NCBI RefSeq assembly: GCF_947492715.1
Contig: NZ_CANLNS010000008.1
Location: 62,001-126,000, forward strand
DNA from: an uncultured Psychroserpens sp.
GTDB lineage: Bacteria > Bacteroidota > Bacteroidia > Flavobacteriales > Flavobacteriaceae
Length of the DNA: 64,000 nt
Direction: 5' to 3'
Shown in pieces: positions 58,101 through 64,000 of the stretch. The notes under the pieces are model-generated. The model did no database searches. It was not told the origin of the DNA and saw nothing but the letters and a program-made list of their open reading frames with translations. Each line of letters begins with the position of its first letter. Positions within the stretch are counted from its first letter, which is position 1. The position numbers were made by a program, and so were the translations under genes.

Positions 58101-60037
58101 TTGTTTTCATCACAGTGATTAAAATCTCTTATATCTGTTGCTGTCAATAATAAATTGGTATGAATCTCAATAGGTGTTGTAGAGGCGCAACCTGTATTAG
58201 AGTCTTCAACTCTAATAAATACAGTCTGTTCATCACTGTTTATGTTGGCATAATTAGAATCGTCTGCAATAGGGTTTATACCTAGATCTGCATCCTCTTG
58301 AGTTTCATGAAAGGTAACTGTTACACCAGTCAAACCTTCTAAGACATTATTAATTATTGATGTTAAGTCGAAATTTGCAAAACCATCATGGTCTATGTCA
58401 CAAGCTTCTATATAATGATTATCTGTATTTATGACAGGGTTGTTTAATACTTCAATATCTAAAGTTGTTGTTGTTGAACAGCCTGTATTTACATTCGTAA
58501 CATTTACAAAAAGTGTTTCATTAGGGTTGGTGTTAACATAAGGCATTGGAATAGCGTTAACGCCATTATTTGCATCATCTTGCGTCAAATGGTACGTCAC
58601 AGAGAGATCAAAGTTGCCATTAGTAATTTCATCGTCTTTTTGAGATAGGTCAATTGTGGTAAACCCATCGGCAGTGCTATCATCACAAGTCGTTAAAATT
58701 GTAGGTTGTGAAACAACAGGTAAAGGATTAACAACCAAGTCAAAATTTTGAAAAGCCAAACAACCATTTGTTGTGTCTTCAATTCTTATGAAGATGGTTT
58801 GAGGGTTAGATGTATTTTGAAATGTGCCAGATATGGCATTTGTGGCATTTTGAGCATCATTAGATGAGAGATGGTAGGTTACAGCGTAACTTGAAGCAGG
58901 AACTGCCGCAATGACCTCTGTATCTTTTGAAGATAAATCAAAAAGTTCCATTTCATCTGCACTAGGATCATCACACAATTCATAGTCTGATATAGGTTCA
59001 GCAGATTGCGTTGAACTTAATGTAACATTAACGTCATCTTCAATAAGACAGGTTGAACCTGCTAATGGTATAGAAATCTCTACACGGTAATTACCAGTTT
59101 GTGAGACATTAAGCGTTGGTTGCGATTCTCCTGACATAAGAACATTATCTTGAAACCAAGCATAGGTTGCTTGTGTGTTTTCGATATCACCATTTAGAGT
59201 AACTTGATCAGCACATGTCTGGATATCTGCACCTAGGTCAACAGTAGAGTTGAAACTGTTCCCTTCTATGAATACTGCCGAATCATAATTTTTATCTGTT
59301 TGATCGGCTATAATTAGTTTGATATGATACTGAACATTTGGTTGTATGCTTGCAGTAGCAGTCATTACAGTTGTACGACCATTATAATTGGTGTCGCCAA
59401 GGTTGTAACCTTCAAAAAATTGGTGGTTTGAAGCATCACAAAAGCCAACAATTTCGTCGTGGATTGTATTTGTATTTACTGGTGTTGAAGTTCCAGGTAT
59501 AACAGCGATATTTACATATGGATCGTTAGTTCCAGCTTGTTTAATAAGAAAAGCAAAACCGTCTGAGTACTCACAAGGAAAATTACTGAAGTACTCTTCC
59601 GAGGCTAAGATGTAATTAAACTGAATTTGGTTCGCTACCGAAATAAAATCGAATTCTATAGACGTAGCATTTAAAGTTCCCGTAATACCTAAAGTGGCCT
59701 CTAAATCTGGATCTGTAGTCCAATTGGGTTGCCCTTCATTTAATACAGCAGTATTAACAGTATTCCCTCCAGATGCCGCATTTCCAGTTGATAGCATAAT
59801 ACCGTTTTCAAAAGGAAAGTTAGAACCAGCGCGCTCAAAATATGCAAAACTATTGAAGCCATTAATTTGACCATTAAACTGAGATTGAATATTTGATGTT
59901 TCTACACAACCTTGAATAAGGTTGTTTTCAATAAGATTTTGTTCTGAAATTGAATTATCTATACTAATCTGCTGTGCACCAATTGTGAAGCATAAAAGAC
60001 ATGCGATAATGTTGAGGGATTGTTTCAAAAATGTCAT
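55196..60037 (-). CDS. Giant multi-module surface protein with T9SS type B domain
   Basis: A 1613-residue surface protein. The signal is MTFLKQSLNIIACLLCFTIG. A choice-of-anchor L-type domain occupies about 25-270 (SNFPFENGIMLSTG, FDFISVANQIQFNYILASEE). From about residue 355 eleven tandem modules of 85-100 residues follow, each beginning with C-D-x-D-x-D-G or a variant and having the pattern xxFDL...VTYxxxxxDAxxxxNAI...YxNxxNPQTIFVRVxN..GC. The end has Ig-like strands and the type B C-terminal domain (APKFFTPNNDGYFDTWHITG, RYGKLLKTLDSNSRGWDGQY, GHFSLRL). The aspartate-rich module starts could bind calcium. A likely adhesin or matrix protein. Confidence 0.88.
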   Translation of the reverse strand: MTFLKQSLNIIACLLCFTIGAQQISIDNSISEQNLIENNLIQGCVETSNIQSQFNGQINGFNSFAYFERAGSNFPFENGIMLSTGNAASGGNTVNTAVLNEGQPNWTTDPDLEATLGITGTLNATSIEFDFISVANQIQFNYILASEEYFSNFPCEYSDGFAFLIKQAGTNDPYVNIAVIPGTSTPVNTNTIHDEIVGFCDASNHQFFEGYNLGDTNYNGRTTVMTATASIQPNVQYHIKLIIADQTDKNYDSAVFIEGNSFNSTVDLGADIQTCADQVTLNGDIENTQATYAWFQDNVLMSGESQPTLNVSQTGNYRVEISIPLAGSTCLIEDDVNVTLSSTQSAEPISDYELCDDPSADEMELFDLSSKDTEVIAAVPASSYAVTYHLSSNDAQNATNAISGTFQNTSNPQTIFIRIEDTTNGCLAFQNFDLVVNPLPVVSQPTILTTCDDSTADGFTTIDLSQKDDEITNGNFDLSVTYHLTQDDANNGVNAIPMPYVNTNPNETLFVNVTNVNTGCSTTTTLDIEVLNNPVINTDNHYIEACDIDHDGFANFDLTSIINNVLEGLTGVTVTFHETQEDADLGINPIADDSNYANINSDEQTVFIRVEDSNTGCASTTPIEIHTNLLLTATDIRDFNHCDENNDGIQEFDLNNITEIIIFDVEDVMEYDVDIAYYLTEEDRDNQVNPIDTSVPFIPTTNPQILYITLTSPVCQEISQIELLINPIVEFAPIENQTECDTDQDGFTPIDLSAYDLLVTNGLPNFTVTYFASQDDADNNTNPLPTIYTNISNPQTFFTRITSNDTFCTDINSFEIEVLPAPLSNQPMDIVICDDDQDGMSIIDLNSKISELVADTADRDITFYNTQIDADLNTNVIGSASSYSASTETIFARIENTITGCYSTENFQVIVNTLPIFEAISNYKVCEDESDGIGDFIFSTKDAEILNGQAGKETRYFLNQSDADNNTNAIDKTVAYQNVSNPQTIFVRVQNITDIDCYGTSSFIIEVGTNPVYNEPTDWFVCDDISNDGIETFDLSTRVQEISEGINDTLDVTFYTSLSNAENGIDALPLQFTNTVNPQRIFVVIDNGTICNSVTSFELNIIQSPEVNPAGQITMCDEDYDGIVTFDITQAEFDILDVRQDDITVTYFETIDDLEANTNAIQNPSSYTNLTNPQTVFIRVTNTISDCFVAVPLELDVNLPPAINDFGVYQICDNENNQFDLSEIDATLLDQTANVLVSYYASEMDARNQENALDSNYNYQTNNDALFARVEFSTTHCFTIYEFNLQVNPLPVANQPDSLEACDDDFDGFFAFDLTQQNAQILGGQNPNTFTVTYHNDAISANNGTADLGTTYEAINGETIFVRVEHNITGCHSTTQFMTVVFDKPVVDIDDQVICLENLPLIVSANTNNAGDTYLWSTNETTPEIEITQIGTYSVTVTTPNGCETTRIFSVSESEAATIEITETVDFSDPNNITVTISGIGNYLYQLDNDPPQETGFFENVSLGYHTITIIDLNGCSEVTKEIVVIDAPKFFTPNNDGYFDTWHITGVETLTGTIVYIYDRYGKLLKTLDSNSRGWDGQYNGHLMPANDYWFVANVKKDNISFQVKGHFSLRL
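55856..58975 (-). repeat. Eleven tandem C-D-x-D-x-D-G protein modules
   Basis: The coding segment for eleven consecutive modules of about 85-100 residues in the giant surface protein. Module starts include CDDPSADEM, CDDSTADGF, CDIDHDGFA, CDENNDGIQ, CDTDQDGFT, CDDDQDGMS, CEDESDGIG, CDDISNDGI, CDEDYDGIV, CDNENNQFD and CDDDFDGFF. The protein pattern is clear but the DNA is diverged, so the array is old rather than freshly duplicated. The tenth module is shortened and lacks the DG. Confidence 0.8.
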
Positions 60038-60110
60038 TTGTAAGCGGTTAAGTTATGATATTATAATCTTTTAGTTTGGGACTTGAATGATTATACATAT
60101 GCTGTTCGCT

Positions 60111-60143
60111 CGAAAAGTAATTGTAATTTAGACGAAATACAAA
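60111..60143 (-). promoter_or_regulatory. Possible promoter of the giant surface protein
   Basis: On the minus strand TTTG (60143-60140) and TACTTTTCG (60119-60111), one base off TAnnTTTG, are separated by 20 bp. The ATG at 60037 would be about 70 nt downstream. Assignment is by consensus only. Confidence 0.3.
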
Positions 60144-60160
60144 AAAAGACGACGAAATGC
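60131..60160. promoter_or_regulatory. Repeated GACGAAAT motif
   Basis: GACGAAATAC at 60131-60140 and GACGAAATGC at 60151-60160 (within GACGACGAAATGC from 60148) are 20 bp apart. Related ACGACGAA copies occur at 60583-60590 and inside GACGACGAAC at about 60870. They lie upstream of the minus-strand surface-protein genes and may be a shared regulator site. Confidence 0.35.
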
Positions 60161-60224
60161 ATTAAACTTTAACATTAATAGCATTCTGACCTATGATTTT
60201 TTTAAAATTGAACGCTATTTTTAT

Positions 60225-60527
60225 TTAATTATTAATTTGAATCATTTCTAAGTTTATAAATTCGTCGGCATTTTCATCATACTTTTGAAAATGAACGGCT
60301 TTAATTTTTTTAGAATAATTTACTTTCAAGAATGTCACGAATTTCGTTTTCAAATGGGATGGAATCTTAAAATCTTCATCGACGCAAAAGCAAAAGCCAG
60401 AAAAAGCACTTCCACCTAAAGAGACGTTATTGTCAATAGCAAAATCTATAAACTCATTGATATAGTTTTCATTAAGTTGATTTGTAATCGTTTCTAATAA
60501 TTCTAGCTTAAAACAGAGTTCTCTCAT
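60225..60527 (-). CDS. Small protein, possible YggL/DUF469 relative
   Basis: A 100-residue protein from ATG 60527 (MRELCFKLELLETITNQLNE); an upstream TTG at 60581 would add 18 residues of doubtful value. The layout (an N-terminal strand, a helix ending EFIDFAIDNN, a glycine patch VSLGGSAFSGFCFCV, then LKTKFVTFLKVNYSKKIKAV) resembles YggL, a small ribosome-associated protein, but identity is low. It stands alone between two very large T9SS genes, with structured intergenic DNA on its upstream side. Confidence 0.5.
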   Translation of the reverse strand: MRELCFKLELLETITNQLNENYINEFIDFAIDNNVSLGGSAFSGFCFCVDEDFKIPSHLKTKFVTFLKVNYSKKIKAVHFQKYDENADEFINLEMIQINN

Positions 60528-60580
60528 ATAGTGAAATTCTAAACGTTTAACATATTTATGGTAAATTAATGAAAAACGCA

Positions 60581-60617
60581 AAACGACGAAACATTTGGGG
60601 CTTATGTTCCGTCGTTT
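60581..60617. repeat. 14-bp imperfect palindrome
   Basis: AAACGACGAAACAT (60581-60594) and ATGTTCCGTCGTTT (60604-60617) are inverted with a single mismatch and a 9-nt loop. It contains the ACGACGAA motif and sits 54 bp upstream of the small gene at 60225-60527. Could be an operator or the stem of an RNA structure. Confidence 0.6.
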
Positions 60618-60646
60618 AAATTAATAGCCAATTTTTGTGTTTTACA

Positions 60647-60754
60647 CAGGAATTTGGACTACAACGGTATCATATTCTCAATTGACTAACGTTAAGATTT
60701 GGAGCTGTTTCTCCCGAGAAAAATACGTCGTTGTAGTACCAAGGTAGGTTCCTG
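60647..60754. ncRNA. Long foldback element, candidate structured RNA
   Basis: Left arm 60647-60670 and right arm 60723-60754 pair over 23 base pairs in four blocks: CAGGAA/TTCCTG, TTGG/CCAA, ACTACAACG/CGTTGTAGT and GTAT/ATAC, with small bulges. The 52-nt loop holds a second hairpin, TTTCT-cccg-AGAAA (60708-60721). A small hairpin at 60636-60648 touches the left end and another (TAAGTC/GACTTA, 60766-60785) follows. No open reading frame or known RNA family was recognised. It could be a non-coding RNA, a 5' leader structure or a degenerate mobile foldback element. The remaining 180 bp to 60964 show nothing clear. Confidence 0.45.
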
Positions 60755-60964
60755 CTAGCTTGTTATAAGTCGGTGATATGACTTACTAATTTATAATAGA
60801 TTGGGTTGAACCATTTCATATATATTCGTTTGATCGATGCACATGCAATTTGAAAATTATAGAGGGAAAGACGACGAACATCGCATTCAATTCTTAAAGG
60901 AAATTAAGTTATAATATGTTAAAACACAAAAAAATAAGATGAATGACTTTAAATTTTAACATTT

Positions 60965-62806
60965 CTAGTAATTTACGTACACCCAGCCTACAAGTGGACG
61001 ATAATTTGCATCATTGAGGTTTAGTACATAAAAATAAGTACCTACAGGAACAAGTTTACCATGATTGTTTAAACCTCTATTTATTAAACCATACCATTTT
61101 TTATTATTGTCACCTTCAAAAATTAAAGTACCATAACGATTGAAAATTTTTAGTTCATGATTTTCAAAAATGTCATACAAACCTTGAATGTTAAACCAGT
61201 CATTTTTGCCATCATCATTTGGAGAAAATCCTTGAGGGACATATGGCGGACAGTTTTCTACAGACAAATCCATCTGGTAGGCATCATAACAAGGAGGATT
61301 GTCAACCTTAATGAATACTGTCATGGGGTTGCTTATGTTTGAATAGGCTTGCGGATTTATAATTTGATTTTGATTAGACTCTAAATCATCAATTGTTTCA
61401 TAAAACTCTGGTTCAATAGCCGAAGTGACTGACGCTTGGAAAAGTGCGACTAAATTAAACGTAGCACTACTGAAGCCTTCATTACAAGCAATTTCATTTG
61501 GTAATGTTTGAATTGGAGGAACAACTAACAGTTCAATAAGTTCATCATCAATATTGTTATTTTCGTTTATTTCTATAATTATTCCATTGCCAGTACCATC
61601 ATCGTCTACAACTAGTGTTAATAAAAATACGTCTCCTATATTATCGGGTAGGACAAGGGTGATTGTACCTGTTTCTGAACCGTCTATTGCAATATCATTT
61701 TGGGTTTGTGCCTGCCCTATAAGAATACCATCTGCATAAAAGGCAATTGGCGTGTTAACAGGCAAAGGATCTGTGCTATTGGTATTAAATACAGTATAAT
61801 CTACCATTAAACTTCGATCACCACAATTGATTATATAATCGTCTATCGCAATTGTAGCATCGGGTAATTGGCTATTTAATACGGTTACTATGTTATTTAT
61901 AATGATTAGGTCTGCTCGAAAAACACCAAATTCATCAAAAGCTCCTGTTGTCATTTTTATGGTAGCACTTGTATCTCCAATATTAATATTGTCCTGAATG
62001 CTGTAAACATCGAGGTCGGCATTATAAAATGTATTAGAGTTAGTAAAGCTATTGGTGCCATTAAAAGCATTATCACTTAAATTAAGAGGCGGATTTGATA
62101 ATACATTATCATTAATTGATAAGGTCTCACCGAAATTTAAGTTATTATCTCCTTCCCAAGCCAAAAAACCAATTTTAGCGCCTTCATTATCAATAACGTT
62201 AAGGTTGTCTATGGTAATTGTTTTTTCTTGATTGTTTCTATTAATAATTTCTAAACCTTGATATAAGTTAAGTTGATTTAGTGGAAGTGTGCTATCTTCA
62301 TAGATGATATAAATACTCCAGCCTGCAAAATTGGTTCTATTATTGCAAAAGCCAGGTGTGTTGGTCAAGGTATCTGTTAAATCTAGGTCAGACAATTCGT
62401 AAATAGTATTTCCTTCGGAAAGTATAATATCAGTAATTTCCGCATAAGAAGAAAAATAAGTAAGCGTATCTGTAAAAGGTTCGGAATAGTCTACTGTGTA
62501 AGTGTCTTCAGCATCTATCGAAATTCCGTTAAGTATGACGTTGGTATCACCAGTTCCAGATCCAGCCCAGTATAAATACGCTGCAACAACAGTTCCAGAA
62601 GAAGTTAAATTTAATGTAGCACTAGAAGACTCTAAAGGAAAACAAAAGCTGTCGTCTAAATTATTTTCAAACGGATTGAGTGTGTTACCAATAGCTGTAT
62701 AATCATATCTGCCATTAAATTGTTGGAATAATTCAATGTCTTGCGCAAATGAGGGAATTGTAAAAACAAAGGCTATGATTACTGTTATGTATGTTCTAAA
62801 CCTCAT
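60965..62806 (-). CDS. CARDB-like surface protein with T9SS type B domain
   Basis: A 613-residue secreted protein (signal MRFRTYITVIIAFVFTIPSFAQ). The N-terminal half is a large beta-rich domain (VVAAYLYWAGSGTGDTNVIL, NRTNFAGWSIYIIYED, GDNNLNFGETLSINDN). A CARDB-like Ig domain follows (MVDYTVFNTNSTDPLPVNTP, VVDDDGTGNGIIIEINENNN). One module of the C-x...FNL...EFYETIDDLESNQN type comes before the type B sorting domain (YVPQGFSPNDDGKNDWFNIQ, LKIFNRYGTLIFEGDNNKKW). It should be displayed by T9SS. 39 bp separate its start from the stop of the next gene, so they probably share a transcript. Confidence 0.85.
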   Translation of the reverse strand: MRFRTYITVIIAFVFTIPSFAQDIELFQQFNGRYDYTAIGNTLNPFENNLDDSFCFPLESSSATLNLTSSGTVVAAYLYWAGSGTGDTNVILNGISIDAEDTYTVDYSEPFTDTLTYFSSYAEITDIILSEGNTIYELSDLDLTDTLTNTPGFCNNRTNFAGWSIYIIYEDSTLPLNQLNLYQGLEIINRNNQEKTITIDNLNVIDNEGAKIGFLAWEGDNNLNFGETLSINDNVLSNPPLNLSDNAFNGTNSFTNSNTFYNADLDVYSIQDNINIGDTSATIKMTTGAFDEFGVFRADLIIINNIVTVLNSQLPDATIAIDDYIINCGDRSLMVDYTVFNTNSTDPLPVNTPIAFYADGILIGQAQTQNDIAIDGSETGTITLVLPDNIGDVFLLTLVVDDDGTGNGIIIEINENNNIDDELIELLVVPPIQTLPNEIACNEGFSSATFNLVALFQASVTSAIEPEFYETIDDLESNQNQIINPQAYSNISNPMTVFIKVDNPPCYDAYQMDLSVENCPPYVPQGFSPNDDGKNDWFNIQGLYDIFENHELKIFNRYGTLIFEGDNNKKWYGLINRGLNNHGKLVPVGTYFYVLNLNDANYRPLVGWVYVNY

Positions 62807-62845
62807 TTGACATATATTATAAAAACCAATTTACACAAAATTTAG

Positions 62846-64000
62846 TTAGCGTTTTAGAGCAAAATGGCCTTTTAACGTTCTTCCATCTTGCAAATTAACC
62901 ACAAACCAATAATCGCTTGCAGGCATATTAAAACCTTCAAAGGTCCCATCCCAACCAACACTTAAAGGGTCTAATTCTTTAAGTAACTTTCCAAAGCGAT
63001 CAAAGATGAGTATTTGTGAATTGGGTTGAAAGTCTGCCGAAATGCCTTTAACCTGCCAATGCTGATTATAGGTGTCACCATTAGGTGTAAAAAACTTAGG
63101 AAACCCAATAACAGAGACAATCTCTTCAACAATTCCACAATCGTTTTCAATATCGCGAACATAAACAGTATGGAATCCAAAACTCACATTCTCGAAGATA
63201 TTACTTTCTTGGTATGGTCCGTTAATATCATCAAGTGCATATTCATAAATACCGTCACCAGAAACAAAAACAGAAATGGAGTTGTTATTGGTTGCATCTG
63301 TCACTTCAATATTAGTAAACGTTGCAACGTCTGAAGGCGATACTGTAATGGTTCTATCTTTAAAACAGCCATCTGTAGAGGTAACTCTTACGGTGTACGT
63401 TCCTGGTTCATTCACCTCAATTTCAAATTCATCTTCTCCAGTAGACCAATCGTAATAATAGTTGTTAGGAGTATCGTCAATAAGACCTCCTGTTAAGGTA
63501 ATGGTCTCAGGGAAATTATTGAGACAGTAAAAGACTTCTTCTTGAATAACAATGTTTGGCAATTCGAAAACCGCGAGTTGAATGTCACTAATACCAAAAC
63601 AAGCATTCATATTCTCAACACGCGCATAAATGATTTGGCTACCTGGTATTGTATTGACAAAGTTATTACCTAGAGGATTGTCTTCAATTAATGCCTCTTC
63701 ATAGGTTTCATAAAAGGTCACATCTAAATCGGCAGGTAATCCAAACAGAATATCGTCTAAGGCATTAGACAAATTGAAGTTATAAAAGCCATCTTCAGTA
63801 CCATCATCATCACAAACTTCTAAAATGGCATTGTTAGAAGACGTAGAACTCGTCTCTAAAGTGAGCTCGGCAATATTGGTGCAGCCCGCAACTGTGTCTG
63901 TAACCAGAGCATAAATGGTTTGCGGATTGAAATAATTTTCAAAAGCATCGGCATTAAGTTCATCTTCGTTGTTTTCTAAATCGGCAAGCGATACATAGAA
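62846..64000 (-). CDS. T9SS type B surface protein, N-terminus outside window
   Basis: An open frame continues from the stop at 62846 to the right edge with no upstream stop, so only the last 384 residues are seen. Two C-D-D-D-x-D-G-type modules are partly or fully visible (the second from CDDDGTEDGFYNFNLSNALD). Ig-like strands (YTVRVTSTDGC) lead to a type B sorting domain (GFPKFFTPNGDTYNQHWQVK, FDRFGKLLKELD, GRTLKGHFALKR). Very similar to the C terminus of the gene at 52795-55122, so the two are close paralogues. An internal TTG at 63772 is not the true start. Confidence 0.85.
   Translation of the reverse strand, partial: FYVSLADLENNEDELNADAFENYFNPQTIYALVTDTVAGCTNIAELTLETSSTSSNNAILEVCDDDGTEDGFYNFNLSNALDDILFGLPADLDVTFYETYEEALIEDNPLGNNFVNTIPGSQIIYARVENMNACFGISDIQLAVFELPNIVIQEEVFYCLNNFPETITLTGGLIDDTPNNYYYDWSTGEDEFEIEVNEPGTYTVRVTSTDGCFKDRTITVSPSDVATFTNIEVTDATNNNSISVFVSGDGIYEYALDDINGPYQESNIFENVSFGFHTVYVRDIENDCGIVEEIVSVIGFPKFFTPNGDTYNQHWQVKGISADFQPNSQILIFDRFGKLLKELDPLSVGWDGTFEGFNMPASDYWFVVNLQDGRTLKGHFALKR

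Noticed and set aside
60647-60754. Integron attC site or known riboswitch
   Set aside because: The foldback lacks the RYYYAAC/GTTRRRY core pairs of attC sites, and I could not match it to any riboswitch fold that I know. It was therefore kept only as an unknown structured element.
62846-63772. Complete gene starting at a TTG at 63772
   Set aside because: The frame stays open for 76 more codons to the window edge with clear module sequence (CDDDGTEDGFYNFNL), so the gene is 5'-truncated by the window.
52795-64000. CRISPR or tandem DNA repeat array
   Set aside because: The repetition is at protein level (CD-DxDG modules with diverged DNA). There are no short identical repeats with unique spacers.

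Overview
The window is AT-rich and comes from a Bacteroidetes chromosome, very probably a marine member of the Flavobacteriaceae. The evidence is Bacteroidetes-type promoters (TTG/TTTG near -33 and TAnnTTTG near -7), few Shine-Dalgarno sequences, type IX secretion (T9SS) sorting domains, TonB-dependent receptor parts, a hybrid two-component system, and many Flavobacteriaceae-style lipoproteins. I cannot name the genus from sequence alone. No rRNA, tRNA, CRISPR array, prophage or intact insertion sequence was seen.

Layout. 0-10.4 kb is housekeeping: the 5' end of an M3 peptidase, a cyclophilin lipoprotein diverging from a Nudix CoA pyrophosphatase, a PlsC-like acyltransferase, an ECF sigma factor with two unknown partner genes, type II NADH dehydrogenase, a hairpin-rich REP-like repeat, a YhhN protein, a TonB-dependent receptor, a metallopeptidase-like lipoprotein and a YceI protein. 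10.5-19 kb holds grpE-dnaJ behind what looks like a sigma-54 promoter, then a tight operon (ABC exporter ATPase and permease, MscS channel, DUF6268-like barrel, sigma-54-type response regulator without a DNA-binding domain). 19-29.6 kb has PPK2, an M28 peptidase, DinB and VOC proteins, two large surface proteins, lysA diverging from an orphan ACT-domain protein, and sucC. 29.8-32.2 kb has three small secreted proteins of unknown function, each with its own terminator. 32.2-40.9 kb contains an APS-reductase-type cysH, DUF1456, an esterase, a TerB-like gene, uvrB, and a possible operon of a DUF2306-like membrane protein, an amidohydrolase and a serine beta-lactamase-like hydrolase.

The last 23 kb is almost all on the minus strand and devoted to the cell surface. 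A 1292-residue hybrid sensor/AraC regulator precedes a 45-residue-scale small ORF and a cluster of secreted proteins (three share one N-terminal domain; one carries a YadA-head-like region plus a peptidase S74 chaperone; two carry T9SS or dockerin-like features). Upstream of it lie four proteins with T9SS type B (gliding-motility-associated) C-terminal domains. One of them has eleven tandem C-D-x-D-x-D-G modules. Between them is a 437-bp intergenic region full of long imperfect palindromes.

The most interesting signals are that structured region (60.58-60.79 kb), the sigma-54-type promoters before grpE and before the secreted protein at 30.8 kb, seen together with a sigma-54 activator lacking a DNA-binding domain, and the hybrid regulator with 21-bp-spaced direct repeats ahead of an adhesin-like cluster.
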